The translations under genes were made by a program, and so were the position numbers. Shown piece by piece: positions 43,463 to 53,171 of a stretch of DNA of 64,000 nt; the stretch's first letter is position 1; each line of letters starts with the position of its first letter. The stretch is from Candidatus Alcyoniella australis (GTDB lineage Bacteria; Lernaellota; Lernaellaia; JAVCCG01; Alcyoniellaceae). The notes under the pieces were generated by a model. It searched no databases and had not been told where the DNA came from. It saw only the letters and a program-made list of their open reading frames with translations. Location: positions 62,001-126,000 of the forward strand of contig JAVCCG010000119.1 of the NCBI GenBank assembly GCA_030765605.1, read 5' to 3'.

Positions 43463-45469
43463 ATGAAGATTGTCCGGCCGATGTTTCTATGTTTGATCCT
43501 GGTGCTGATCTGCGTTGTCGCGCTGTCCGCCTGCGAATCCAAGGACGGCGATGACGACGACGATGCGGCTGACGACGATGCAGCCGATGGCGACGACGAC
43601 GCTGTCGACGACGATGACGACGACGACGATCTGGGGCCGCTGGAGCACGTGGGCTGGATCATGCTCGACGCTGATCCGCAGAACATCGAGGAGACGTTGG
43701 ACCGCGTGCTCGAGTTCGGCGTGACCGACGTTCAACTGAGCCACGAGCTGATCATGGACATCGACGAACTCACCGAAGACCCCTGGCGCCCCGAGCTGCT
43801 CAACGGGATCATCGACCAGGCCCACGAGCTGGGGCTGGGCGCGACCATCTGGTCGCACGAGCTGGCGCGGCCGCCGCTGCTGGTCTGCTTCGACCCCGAG
43901 GACTCCTATTGGGACGAGCGGACCATGGCCTACCGCGACGGCCTGGACCTGGTCCCGGACGCTGACGGCGTGATGCTGATGTTCGGCAGCTCGGATCTGG
44001 AGTTGTGGTACGCGCCGTGCTTCTGCCAATGGTGCCTCGACCTGGAGCCGCTGGGCAATCCGCTGCTGGACCTACTGCACTCGCGACCCGTGGATCGCAT
44101 CGGGTTCGTCACCGCGCTGGTGCGGCAGGTGGTAATCGCCGAGCGCGGCAAGAGTCTGCGCATCCGGACCTTCATGCACAATCCCGACGAGCTGCAATGG
44201 CTGGGCGATGCGTTGCGCGCCTATCCCGATCTCGACGTGGGAGTGATGACCAAGGACGTGCCCCAGGACTGGGAGCCGTACTACCCGCACAATCCGTTGA
44301 TCGGCAACGTGGGCGAGCGCGACCAGATCGTCGAGTTCGATCTGGCGGGCGAATATTGGGGCCAGTCGAAAATCCCCTTTGCCCTGCCGGACTATTTGCA
44401 ATACCGCATTCGCCACGCCGCGCGCATGGGATGCTCGGGCGCTGCCGGACGCATCAGCCGCGGCTCGAACAGCGCCCTGGGCACGCCCAACGAGATCAAC
44501 GTCTATGCCTTTTCCAAACTGCTGGCCGACCCGGACTACTCCACGGACCAGATCTGGTCCGAGTGGATCGAGCAGACCTATGGATTAGACCAAGGCGGAA
44601 CGCAGTCCGCGACGCTGATCAGCGCCCTGCGCCGCAGCTTTGATATCGGCCGCAAGATGTACTACGTCAAGGGCTTCTGGGCCCTGGAGAAGGGCTCGGA
44701 CGTGCCGGATAGCTGCAAGTCGCCCGGCCTGCTGCTGGGCCGCGCGATCAGCCTCTACGACCCGGACTACCAGGGCTGGCTGGACGAGCTGTTCAGCCCC
44801 GGCGAGCAGACCCTATCCGATATTTGGCAGGAGGGGGCCGAGTCGATCGAGCTGTGCGCGCGCAGCCTGGCCGAACTCGAGTCGATCCAGACCGACCTCG
44901 ACCCGGTTGTGTACGCCGACCTGCACTCGCGGCTGGAGCATCAGTGCCTGTGCACCGGAGTTTGGCAGCTGGTGGACGACGCGGTGTTCCGCTATCAGCG
45001 CTACGTGCGCACCTTTGACGCGCAGCAGGGGCGCTACCTCGAGGGGACGCTGCAACAGCTCGCGGGCCTAGCCGACCAGATCGAGGCTGAGCACGGCTCG
45101 ATCTCGCCGGGCAACCCGGGTCGCATCCGCGCCTGCGTGCAGGACATCCGCGGCCTGTTCCCCAATAGCTACGAGGCAGAGCAATTCGACCAGACCGCGC
45201 TGAGCCTGATCGAGTTTGACAAGGGCGAGGACGGGCTGATCAGCGTCAGCTGGCTTTCGAGCAACCTGGGCGATTCCCAAGTCGAATTCGGGTTCGAGCT
45301 GCCCGATTACGGCTGGAGCACTGCGGTCGATCCGGCCTCGACCCTGGAGCACGAGGTCGAGTTGATAAATCCCGACCCCAACCAGCGCCTGGTCTTCCGC
45401 GTTAAAACCCGCGACGAGTCCGGCAGCCTGATCGTCAGCTCCGACTACTGGGTGCGGCCCGAGGATTGA
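43463..45469 (+). CDS. Lipoprotein with Asp-rich linker and barrel-like domain
   Basis: 668 residues from the ATG at 43463 after GAGGTGGCTG. The signal peptide ends in LSAC (about residue 23), followed by ~35 residues nearly all Asp/Ala. From about residue 62 (GWIMLDADPQNIEETLDRVLEFGV) alternating strands and helices suggest a TIM barrel, with SHELIMDIDEL, YAPCFCQWC and FDLAGEYWGQSKIP. The layout resembles glycoside hydrolases acting on uronic-acid glycans, but no diagnostic catalytic pair was identified. A helical middle and a C-terminal beta domain follow. Surface-anchored, possibly carbohydrate-active (inference). Confidence 0.78.
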   Translation: MKIVRPMFLCLILVLICVVALSACESKDGDDDDDAADDDAADGDDDAVDDDDDDDDLGPLEHVGWIMLDADPQNIEETLDRVLEFGVTDVQLSHELIMDIDELTEDPWRPELLNGIIDQAHELGLGATIWSHELARPPLLVCFDPEDSYWDERTMAYRDGLDLVPDADGVMLMFGSSDLELWYAPCFCQWCLDLEPLGNPLLDLLHSRPVDRIGFVTALVRQVVIAERGKSLRIRTFMHNPDELQWLGDALRAYPDLDVGVMTKDVPQDWEPYYPHNPLIGNVGERDQIVEFDLAGEYWGQSKIPFALPDYLQYRIRHAARMGCSGAAGRISRGSNSALGTPNEINVYAFSKLLADPDYSTDQIWSEWIEQTYGLDQGGTQSATLISALRRSFDIGRKMYYVKGFWALEKGSDVPDSCKSPGLLLGRAISLYDPDYQGWLDELFSPGEQTLSDIWQEGAESIELCARSLAELESIQTDLDPVVYADLHSRLEHQCLCTGVWQLVDDAVFRYQRYVRTFDAQQGRYLEGTLQQLAGLADQIEAEHGSISPGNPGRIRACVQDIRGLFPNSYEAEQFDQTALSLIEFDKGEDGLISVSWLSSNLGDSQVEFGFELPDYGWSTAVDPASTLEHEVELINPDPNQRLVFRVKTRDESGSLIVSSDYWVRPED

Positions 45470-45473
45470 ATCA

Positions 45474-45541
45474 GCGGAGTTATGGGGACGCGGAGTTATG
45501 GGTGTCCCCCGATTACCTAGTGGTGTCCCCCGATTACCTAG
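45474..45541. repeat. Two short direct repeats and GGGGAC/GTCCCC hairpin
   Basis: GCGGAGTTATGGG occurs at 45474 and 45490. The 20-base unit GGTGTCCCCCGATTACCTAG is present at 45501-45520 and again at 45522-45541. GGGGAC and GTCCCC flank the second GCGGAGTTATGGG and could pair. The stop codon of the next gene (45538-45540) lies inside the second unit. Confidence 0.8.
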
Positions 45542-46983
45542 GTATCATTAGGAGGAGAGAGCTTTAGTGCATTCAAAGGATGGATTTCAATTTTCCCAGT
45601 TGCGTGGGAATAGGCCGCTTGATAAAAGCTGAAGTCATAGCATTTATTTTCGTCGCATTTCCTTTCGATGATTTTCATCAAGCGGAGTTTACTTTCGAGT
45701 GGCGTCTTGATGCCGAAAACAATTCCAGCTAAGTCCGAGAAATTATATCGCAACATACGGTCTTCAATATCTGTCAAATCGCTAAGCACACTAGTTAGTA
45801 TGAGACGATGCTCTGTTTCATATTCCCACTCTTTTAGTTTTACGGGAATACTCTTATAGAAATTGTCCCAATAGTTTTTTCTCCATTCATCCTTATTCGT
45901 CATCATGGCTGCGGAACAAGTGCTGACTCTACCACTTTCGTCGGAATACCATGTTTTTTGCAGATCTTTAAAAGATAAATGACCGATCGATCTGAAGAAG
46001 TCAATCTCAGGATACTTAGAGTCATAGGTTATTTTACAGAAAGGGAAAAAGCGTTGCCCTCTTTGCTTTTTCATCCCATCTTCACCTCGCTTTGAGCTGT
46101 ATCCAGTGATGCAATCCAAGTGTAGACCGATACTTTGCTTATGCCCTGGAGACACACGGAATTTAAGACAAACAGCGGTATGGCCTCTTCCGTAATGTCC
46201 CCATAAGGCTGAATTTTCAATATTTTCAACGAAACAGGCTGCATACCATGGGGGATAAATAAGTCGTTCTAGTTGCTCGATATACAGACGTGGGAAGTCG
46301 AATAATATGAATCGGCGATTATCGTCCTCTGAAAGAGGGATGTTGTTATATATTCGGATCAATCCCATCTGATTTTGCATGCTCTCGCCAATTTGGAAAA
46401 CAATATCGGCTTCACTATCACTAATGGATGTAACCGCATTATAAAAATTATCCTTTAAAGACGTGGAAAGGGCCTGACGCAGTTTTTGTATCTTTAGCTT
46501 GCGTTCTGGAGAAGCTCCTTGCTCATCAAAAGAGAGAATAGCGGAGAGTGCTTCCTTGTGATATAGACTTAAATAGAAGCACAATTCGTCTCTTCTGACG
46601 ACTCTCCCGAGGCTCCCCAAGGTGTTGATTAACTTGGCAATGGGTTCAGCGCTTAGGACAATGCTGAAGAGATTAGAGACTCGGTCCTTGTATTGTTGGG
46701 TTGGCAGATTGTCATAAGAAAGAAAGACCTGAATATCATCCGAATTGAGGTGTATCTTGTTGCCGCCAATCATCGCTAGAGTGTGGACATGGTCAAGACA
46801 TAGTAAGTAGTTTTTAAATAGGTTTCTCCAAACAATTGAATCACCTTGCCAAAATATATCTAAGTATCCCTCAAGTGGATCGTTTAGCGTGGATGGCGCT
46901 GCGAAAAAGATAGTCTGATGCTCCAATTCGTTATCGTCAAGAAGTCGTTCAAGTGGACGAAACCTATATAGGAACTCAGGCAT
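45538..46983 (-). CDS. DUF2971-like protein, AT-rich, probably acquired
   Basis: 481 residues. The start FLYRFRPLERLLDDNELEHQTIFFAAPSTLNDPLEG and ALWGHYGRGHTAVCLKF match the DUF2971 pattern (YRY...FAsP..fNDPfEg and WshYa..H.GvCl.F). The middle (about 100-230) is a helical insertion I do not recognise. Codons favour A/T third positions, unlike every neighbouring gene. DUF2971 proteins are scattered in genomic islands and near defence genes, with no established biochemistry. It has no ribosome site of note and no partner gene in its strand. Confidence 0.75.
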   Translation of the reverse strand: MPEFLYRFRPLERLLDDNELEHQTIFFAAPSTLNDPLEGYLDIFWQGDSIVWRNLFKNYLLCLDHVHTLAMIGGNKIHLNSDDIQVFLSYDNLPTQQYKDRVSNLFSIVLSAEPIAKLINTLGSLGRVVRRDELCFYLSLYHKEALSAILSFDEQGASPERKLKIQKLRQALSTSLKDNFYNAVTSISDSEADIVFQIGESMQNQMGLIRIYNNIPLSEDDNRRFILFDFPRLYIEQLERLIYPPWYAACFVENIENSALWGHYGRGHTAVCLKFRVSPGHKQSIGLHLDCITGYSSKRGEDGMKKQRGQRFFPFCKITYDSKYPEIDFFRSIGHLSFKDLQKTWYSDESGRVSTCSAAMMTNKDEWRKNYWDNFYKSIPVKLKEWEYETEHRLILTSVLSDLTDIEDRMLRYNFSDLAGIVFGIKTPLESKLRLMKIIERKCDENKCYDFSFYQAAYSHATGKIEIHPLNALKLSPPNDT

Positions 46984-47434
46984 TCGAGAGTTCCCGACTT
47001 GGGTTGCTAAAAAGTAGCAATTCTGGGGGCAAAAAACTTAATTGTACGACCGTGTATCGCATCGGCAGGCCTCAAGCATGTGTGGTACGCTTCGTTGGTT
47101 CCCGTGAATTGAGTATCACTGGCGCTATTGTATGTCAATAACAATCACTATGGATCGTATCTAGTCGATATGTTGGTTGTGTTGTTCTGCTTGTCGGGCG
47201 CTGGTTGTTCGCTTCGCATTGGTGAAATTAAATGTTACGGGAGTAGATCCTTCACTTTGTTCAGGATGACAGCCTGCGCTCTATTTAACTGATATCGTAT
47301 GAAATAATGTCCTCCTGAGTCCGCAGGAGGAAGGTTCTACGTCCGCGAAATTATGTTTTACGAGCATCGAAGCCTGGCAAAGCACTTCTTGTTTTTAGTA
47401 TAATCCTGTACATGCGAAAGTGGGGAGAGGGCGG
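46984..47434. other. Intergenic region, AT-rich, no gene (451 bases)
   Basis: Contains a small hairpin TTGCTA-AAAAG-TAGCAA, a second stem CCTCCTG-AGTCCG-CAGGAGG near 47311-47330, and the segment AGATCCTTCACTTTGTTCAGG (about 47243-47263) resembling dispersed GGATC-type repeats seen in many genomes (recollection, not checked). No coding-like frame. Confidence 0.55.
47375..47404 (+). promoter_or_regulatory. Probable promoter of the DUF218 lipoprotein
   Basis: A perfect -10 TATAAT (47399-47404) with a weak -35 TGGCAA (47375-47380) at 18 bases, 31 bases before the ATG. Confidence 0.5.
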
Positions 47435-48829
47435 ATGAGACTAAACAGCCAATGGCTGATTCTGTTCGTGCTGGTCGCCTTGGTCGCGGGGATGGGCCTT
47501 GCGTGCGACAAAGATTCGGGGGATGGCGATGGTGATGGTGATGACGACCTTGATGACGATGTGGGCGATGATGACGATAACTTAGATGACGATGATGACG
47601 ACGTTGTAGATGACGACGATGATGATGACGATCTGCAATTTCCCGAGTTGGATCCCACGGTCTGTTTATCCGGCGATCCGGTCGACCTTCAGGGTTTCAA
47701 CGTGGATTATGAACTCGTTGACAGCGGTTTATGGGTGCAAAACAAGAACTATTATTTGCTGACGCTTTTCTCTGAACTTGCAGGGGCTCAGGCGATAATC
47801 GAGAACAATCCGGAGCTTGCCGGGATATCCGCGCAGCGGGATGCGGCAATCCGCCAAGCTGCGATCAATTGCGTGGGCGATGTCGCTTGCTATACCAATG
47901 CGTTGATCTGGTCCGACAGTGAAGCTCGGGACGCGGCCGATGCCCTTGTAGATGCGTTTTTCCACGGCATAATTCCATTCAATCTGGCGGACGCACACCT
48001 GCGGCCAAGCGGCATGTTTCAAATGCATGCTTCCTTGTCCGACGAGGAGCTGTTGTACAACGCCTGGATCGATGCAGTAAACGGCATGCACGAGGCGTTC
48101 TATTCATATGCCGCGCATCTTCCTGCCGACCAACTGGATGCGATAGTGGCCGATATCATTGATTCAAATCCGAACACCATGCTGCTGTTCCAGCCGCTGA
48201 TGGATGTCGCGTTGGCGGCAATGGATTACTTTGGTCGAGATGAAGCAGGGCGTTACGAACCCTTGGCAGAGGGTGAAAATCGGGCGGCGTTGGCGCGCAT
48301 CGATTCAATCGATTGGGACCAATACCGCTTTTCGATCATATTGGTTCCAGGTTGGGGACCGGATGATGTTCAGACCCCTCTTCATCCCAACGGCAAGCTC
48401 CATTGCGACCTGGCTGCCGCACGTTACTATGCGAATGTTGCACCGCTGATCGTGCTTTCCGGCGGCCATGTTCATCCCGACCAGACCCCGTACTGTGAAG
48501 CCATTGAGATGAAAAAATATCTGATGGAGCAGCACCTCGTACCCGAAGAGGCGATTTTCGTAGACCCCCATGCACGTCACACCACAACCAACCTGCGGAA
48601 CGTTTCGCGGTTGGTTTTCAGATACGGCATTGAGTCGGATAAACCAGCCCTGATTACTACAGATAGCTTTCAGAATATTTACATTGCTTATCTGCTGAAT
48701 GAACGATGCCGTGACGAGCTTGGGTATCTTCCCTGGCGCAAGGTCAGACGTTTGGATAAGAACGATTCTTGTTTATTGCCGACCCCGATCGTGTTGTATG
48801 CTGATCCGCGCGATCCTTTGGACCCGTGA
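47435..48829 (+). CDS. Lipoprotein with Asp-rich linker and YdcF/DUF218-like domain
   Basis: 464 residues from the ATG at 47435 (an in-frame GTG at 47420 overlaps the GGGGAGAGGGCGG ribosome site). The lipobox region reads GMGLAC, followed by ~45 Asp-dominated residues. The middle is helical with CVGDVACYTNALIW. The C-terminal ~140 residues carry LVPGWGPDD, LIVLSGGHVHPDQTPYCEAIEMKKYL, FVDPHARHTTTNLRNVSR, the DUF218/YdcF fold of envelope-associated proteins. GC content is intermediate between the acquired gene upstream and the backbone. Function unknown; cell-envelope carbohydrate chemistry is plausible for this family. Confidence 0.8.
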   Translation: MRLNSQWLILFVLVALVAGMGLACDKDSGDGDGDGDDDLDDDVGDDDDNLDDDDDDVVDDDDDDDDLQFPELDPTVCLSGDPVDLQGFNVDYELVDSGLWVQNKNYYLLTLFSELAGAQAIIENNPELAGISAQRDAAIRQAAINCVGDVACYTNALIWSDSEARDAADALVDAFFHGIIPFNLADAHLRPSGMFQMHASLSDEELLYNAWIDAVNGMHEAFYSYAAHLPADQLDAIVADIIDSNPNTMLLFQPLMDVALAAMDYFGRDEAGRYEPLAEGENRAALARIDSIDWDQYRFSIILVPGWGPDDVQTPLHPNGKLHCDLAAARYYANVAPLIVLSGGHVHPDQTPYCEAIEMKKYLMEQHLVPEEAIFVDPHARHTTTNLRNVSRLVFRYGIESDKPALITTDSFQNIYIAYLLNERCRDELGYLPWRKVRRLDKNDSCLLPTPIVLYADPRDPLDP

Positions 48830-48957
48830 TCCCTCTGAATCCTCCGGTCTCAGGCATGCTAATTGCTTAATATTTCAGGTGAGGGAGCAGGTTCTTTGCA
48901 CTGATGGGGAACGCAGCTGAGGTAGCTGTTGTTCAAACGGTTGAAAGGATTGGGAAG

Positions 48958-49812
48958 ATGTCCTTCGATAACATAACTTCGTACAAGATTTTAGATGTTG
49001 TGCAGGGTGCATCGGAGCGCGAGATTCGCGTTACGTTTCTTCGTCACGTGAAGAATCTACACCCCGATGCTCCCGACGTTCCCCATCGTTCTGATGTCAA
49101 CGGACTTAAATTGCGCAATATCCAGGTGGCCTACGACTACCTGATGGCAAAACATTACTGTGAGCTCTACGACGGCGACAGTTCCGAGGAACGCAAGCAG
49201 ATGCGCTCGCAGATCAAGTATTCCCGCGCCGAGGGCAACGGGCTTGAGCCCTTTAAGCAGTTGGTCAGGCGGCTGGTGCTGGAGCTGAACTACCACGAAC
49301 TGCAACTGATGCTCAGGCAGGGCCGATATGCCGATGCGATCGTCCGTCTGAACAAGATGTTGGTCCACCGCAGCCGCAACTGGGTGTTGCAGCTACGGCT
49401 GGCCGAGGCCTGCTTGGGCAGCGGGTCGCTCAATCCGGCGATCACCGCGGCTCAGCGCGCCCAGAGCCTTGGAGGCGATCAGGCCTGGTGTCACCTGCTG
49501 TTCGGCCGGGCGCGCGAGCGGATGGGCAATTTGCGCGAGGCCGAGATGCACTACCGGCTGGCCTATGGGCTCAATCCCGACGATTCGCAAATTCAAATCG
49601 AGTTCCAACGCGGCTCGCTGGTCGCCGAGGCTGCGAACAAGCACCTGAAGCGGGTGGCGCGCAATTTCCTACCCACGTCCGAGGCCGAGAGCTTCCGCTA
49701 CTACCCGGGACTGCTTAAGCTCGAGGACATGCTGCGCGTCTCGGCCTGCATGCTCAGCAGGGTGAAGCCCGATTCCAACGCGCGCAGTTTCCGGCTCAGC
49801 GCCATCTACTAG
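48958..49812 (+). CDS. J-domain protein with TPR-like repeats
   Basis: 284 residues from the ATG at 48958; an ATG at 48904 in frame would add 18 residues of poor codon bias. The N-terminal J-domain (about 5-75) is SYKILDVVQGASEREIRVTFLRHVKNLHPDAP, with the HPD tripeptide that activates DnaK. After a charged linker come two or three TPR-like repeats (about 125-235). A DnaK co-chaperone tied to a protein complex by the TPRs is likely. The TAG stop falls on the left terminus of the inverted-repeat element. Confidence 0.82.
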   Translation: MSFDNITSYKILDVVQGASEREIRVTFLRHVKNLHPDAPDVPHRSDVNGLKLRNIQVAYDYLMAKHYCELYDGDSSEERKQMRSQIKYSRAEGNGLEPFKQLVRRLVLELNYHELQLMLRQGRYADAIVRLNKMLVHRSRNWVLQLRLAEACLGSGSLNPAITAAQRAQSLGGDQAWCHLLFGRARERMGNLREAEMHYRLAYGLNPDDSQIQIEFQRGSLVAEAANKHLKRVARNFLPTSEAESFRYYPGLLKLEDMLRVSACMLSRVKPDSNARSFRLSAIY

Positions 49813-49992
49813 CCCGGACTATTCATGGGGCTTCTACTGCGATGCACAATCTGCTCGCAATAACTGCGTCATCCTCGACGATCCGTCCTCGACGTACTGC
49901 AGAGAGTACGCCTCCGGGGTATCGCCTCGGCTTCCTTGTTCTTGCGGCAGCTTGCACATCTCGTATACGAACCCTCATGACTAGTCAGGGCT
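49811..49992 (-). mobile_element. MITE-like inverted-repeat element, copy 2
   Basis: 182 bases, inverted relative to copy 1 at 11844. Termini AGCCCGGACTATTCATG and the complement of CATGACTAGTCAGGGCT match at 15 of 17. GCAAGAACAAGGAAGCCGAG and GCGAGCAGATTGTGC are identical to copy 1 in the same order. Differences in the terminal and central stems are mostly paired, so the stems persist. Fills the gap between the J-domain gene and mreB. Confidence 0.75.
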
Positions 49993-50018
49993 TAAGCGCA
50001 ACGAGTTACAGTTAAGTT

Positions 50019-51197
<1,179 letters not shown>

Positions 51198-51203
51198 TTA
51201 CCA

Positions 51204-53171
51204 ATGGTAATGAGCGTTTTAAGAAGAAAGAAAAACCACCCGATCCTGATCGCGTTGCTCGGCGCCGTGGCGCTGTCGTTCGTGATTTTCTTCGGTACTG
51301 GCATATCCGGCGGCGGCAGCGGAGGCAGCGGCAGCGGCAAAGTCAGCTCGAACTCCGTGGCCAGCGTTAACGGGATACAGATCTCTATCGATCAGTACCG
51401 TAACGAAATGCGCCAGATGCGCGACCAGGTGGACCAGCAGCTGGAACAGCTACGGCTGTACATCCAGGACGAGGACGTGCTCGAGCAACAGCGCGAGCAG
51501 CTGCTCGAGGCGGCCAAGCGCCAGGCGCTGGAGCGGCTGGTGACCACCACCTTGATCCAAAGCTACGCGCAAAAGCACGAACTGCTCGGCTCCGACGCCG
51601 AGGTGCGCGCCGCGATCACCAGCATCCCGTATTTCCAGAGCGGCGGCCGCTTCGATCCCCAGAGCTATCGCGCCTGGCTGCAGGCCAAACGCATGTCGGC
51701 CGAAAGCTTCGAGGACAACTACCGCGCCTACAGCGCTTTCAGTCGGCTGCACGCGGTGATCGCCGGCTCGGCCTACGTCAGCGACAGCGAGGTGCGCGAC
51801 GAATATTTGCGCCGCAACGAGCGTCTGCGCGTCGAATACATCTCCCTGGATACGACCAAGCTGGCCCAGGACGCCCAGGTCAGCGATGAAGAGGCGCGCA
51901 GCTACTACGAGGCGCACCCCGAGCAGTTCATCTGGCCCGAGCGACGCGAGGCCGACTTCCTGACCTTCGAGGCCTTTAGCTACAAGGACCAGGTCGAGGT
52001 TCTCGACCAGGAGGTCGAGGAGTACTACAACGCCAACTTGGTGACGATGTTCACCGATCCCGAGAAGGTGCGCGCATCCCACGTACTGGTCCAGGTGCCC
52101 CAGCAAAGCTCCGATGAGGTGCGCCAGGCCGCGTTGGAAAAGGCCGAGCTGGTGCTCAAGCGTGCTCAGGCCGCTGACGCCGATTTCGCCGAGCTGGCGC
52201 GTAAATACTCGGACGACCCGGGCACGCGCGAGAACGGCGGAGATCTGGGATTGGTCGGCCGCGGCCAGTTCGTGCCGCAGTTCGAGGACGCGGCCTTTTC
52301 CGTGGAACCCGGTGAGCTGGTCGGCCCGGTGCAGACGCCGTTTGGCTACCACGTAATCCGCGTCACTCAGAAGGTTCCCGAGCGGATCGTACCGCTGGAA
52401 GAGGCCCAGATCGAGATTAGGTTCAGCCTGATCCAGCAGCGCGCCAACGAGCTGGCCCAACAGAGGGCCCAGGAACTGTCAACCCAGATCGCCCCCGGCG
52501 ACAGTCTGCGCGAGTTCGCGCGCGTCCACGATCTGTCGGTGCGCTCGACCGGACAGTTCGCGGCCACCGACCCGATCCCCGAGGTGCAGCAGTCGCAGAC
52601 GATCACGCCGCAGCTCTTCGAGCTGGCCGTCGATGAGATCAGCGCGCCGCTCAGTGGCGGCAACGTCCACTACCTGTTCCAGTTGACCCGGACCCACGAG
52701 GCGCGGACCAAAGAATTCAGCGAGTGCCGCAACCAGGCCAAGACCCTGGCGCTGGAGGATAAGCGCCGCAACGCGGCCACGGAAATGGCGCGCGGACTGC
52801 TCGATCAGTTAAAGGACGGCCGCGAGCTGGGGCTGCTGGCGCGTGAGCAGGGGCTCGAGATCGGCGACAGCGGTTGGATCACCCGCGGATCGCGCTCGAT
52901 TCCCGGTTTGGGCGTTGCGGGCGAGCTGATCAGCGGAGCGTTCGAGCTCAACGCGGAAAACCCACTGCCCGACGAGCCGGTCGAGGTCGGCCAGCGAGTG
53001 GCGATCTATCGGCTGATCGAGCGTGAGGAGTTCGACCAAGCGCAGTTCGCGACCCAGGCTACGCCGATCCACGAGCAATTGCTGGATCAGAAACGGAACG
53101 TGCTGCTCAACGCTTGGCAGGACTACCTGCGCGGCAGCGCCGAGGTTTTCTACGACCTAGAGAAGCTCTAA
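51204..53171 (+). CDS. ppiD: PpiD-like periplasmic folding factor with PpiC/parvulin domain
   Basis: 655 residues from the ATG at 51204, eight bases after GGAGG (an ATG two codons later is possible). A cytoplasmic N-terminus and one membrane helix (about 17-33) precede a Gly/Ser linker. A SurA_N-type helical region (about 50-270) follows, then a parvulin domain (about 300-400) with VRASHVLVQVPQ, YSDDPGTRENGGDLGLVGRGQFVPQFEDAAF and PFGYHVIRV. The C-terminal helical part completes the PpiD layout. An envelope chaperone/prolyl isomerase near the translocon. Confidence 0.9.
   Translation: MVMSVLRRKKNHPILIALLGAVALSFVIFFGTGISGGGSGGSGSGKVSSNSVASVNGIQISIDQYRNEMRQMRDQVDQQLEQLRLYIQDEDVLEQQREQLLEAAKRQALERLVTTTLIQSYAQKHELLGSDAEVRAAITSIPYFQSGGRFDPQSYRAWLQAKRMSAESFEDNYRAYSAFSRLHAVIAGSAYVSDSEVRDEYLRRNERLRVEYISLDTTKLAQDAQVSDEEARSYYEAHPEQFIWPERREADFLTFEAFSYKDQVEVLDQEVEEYYNANLVTMFTDPEKVRASHVLVQVPQQSSDEVRQAALEKAELVLKRAQAADADFAELARKYSDDPGTRENGGDLGLVGRGQFVPQFEDAAFSVEPGELVGPVQTPFGYHVIRVTQKVPERIVPLEEAQIEIRFSLIQQRANELAQQRAQELSTQIAPGDSLREFARVHDLSVRSTGQFAATDPIPEVQQSQTITPQLFELAVDEISAPLSGGNVHYLFQLTRTHEARTKEFSECRNQAKTLALEDKRRNAATEMARGLLDQLKDGRELGLLAREQGLEIGDSGWITRGSRSIPGLGVAGELISGAFELNAENPLPDEPVEVGQRVAIYRLIEREEFDQAQFATQATPIHEQLLDQKRNVLLNAWQDYLRGSAEVFYDLEKL

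Noticed and set aside
46953-47141. 62-codon frame after the DUF2971-like gene
   Set aside because: Overlaps the start of the minus-strand gene, lacks a ribosome site and shows no coding bias.
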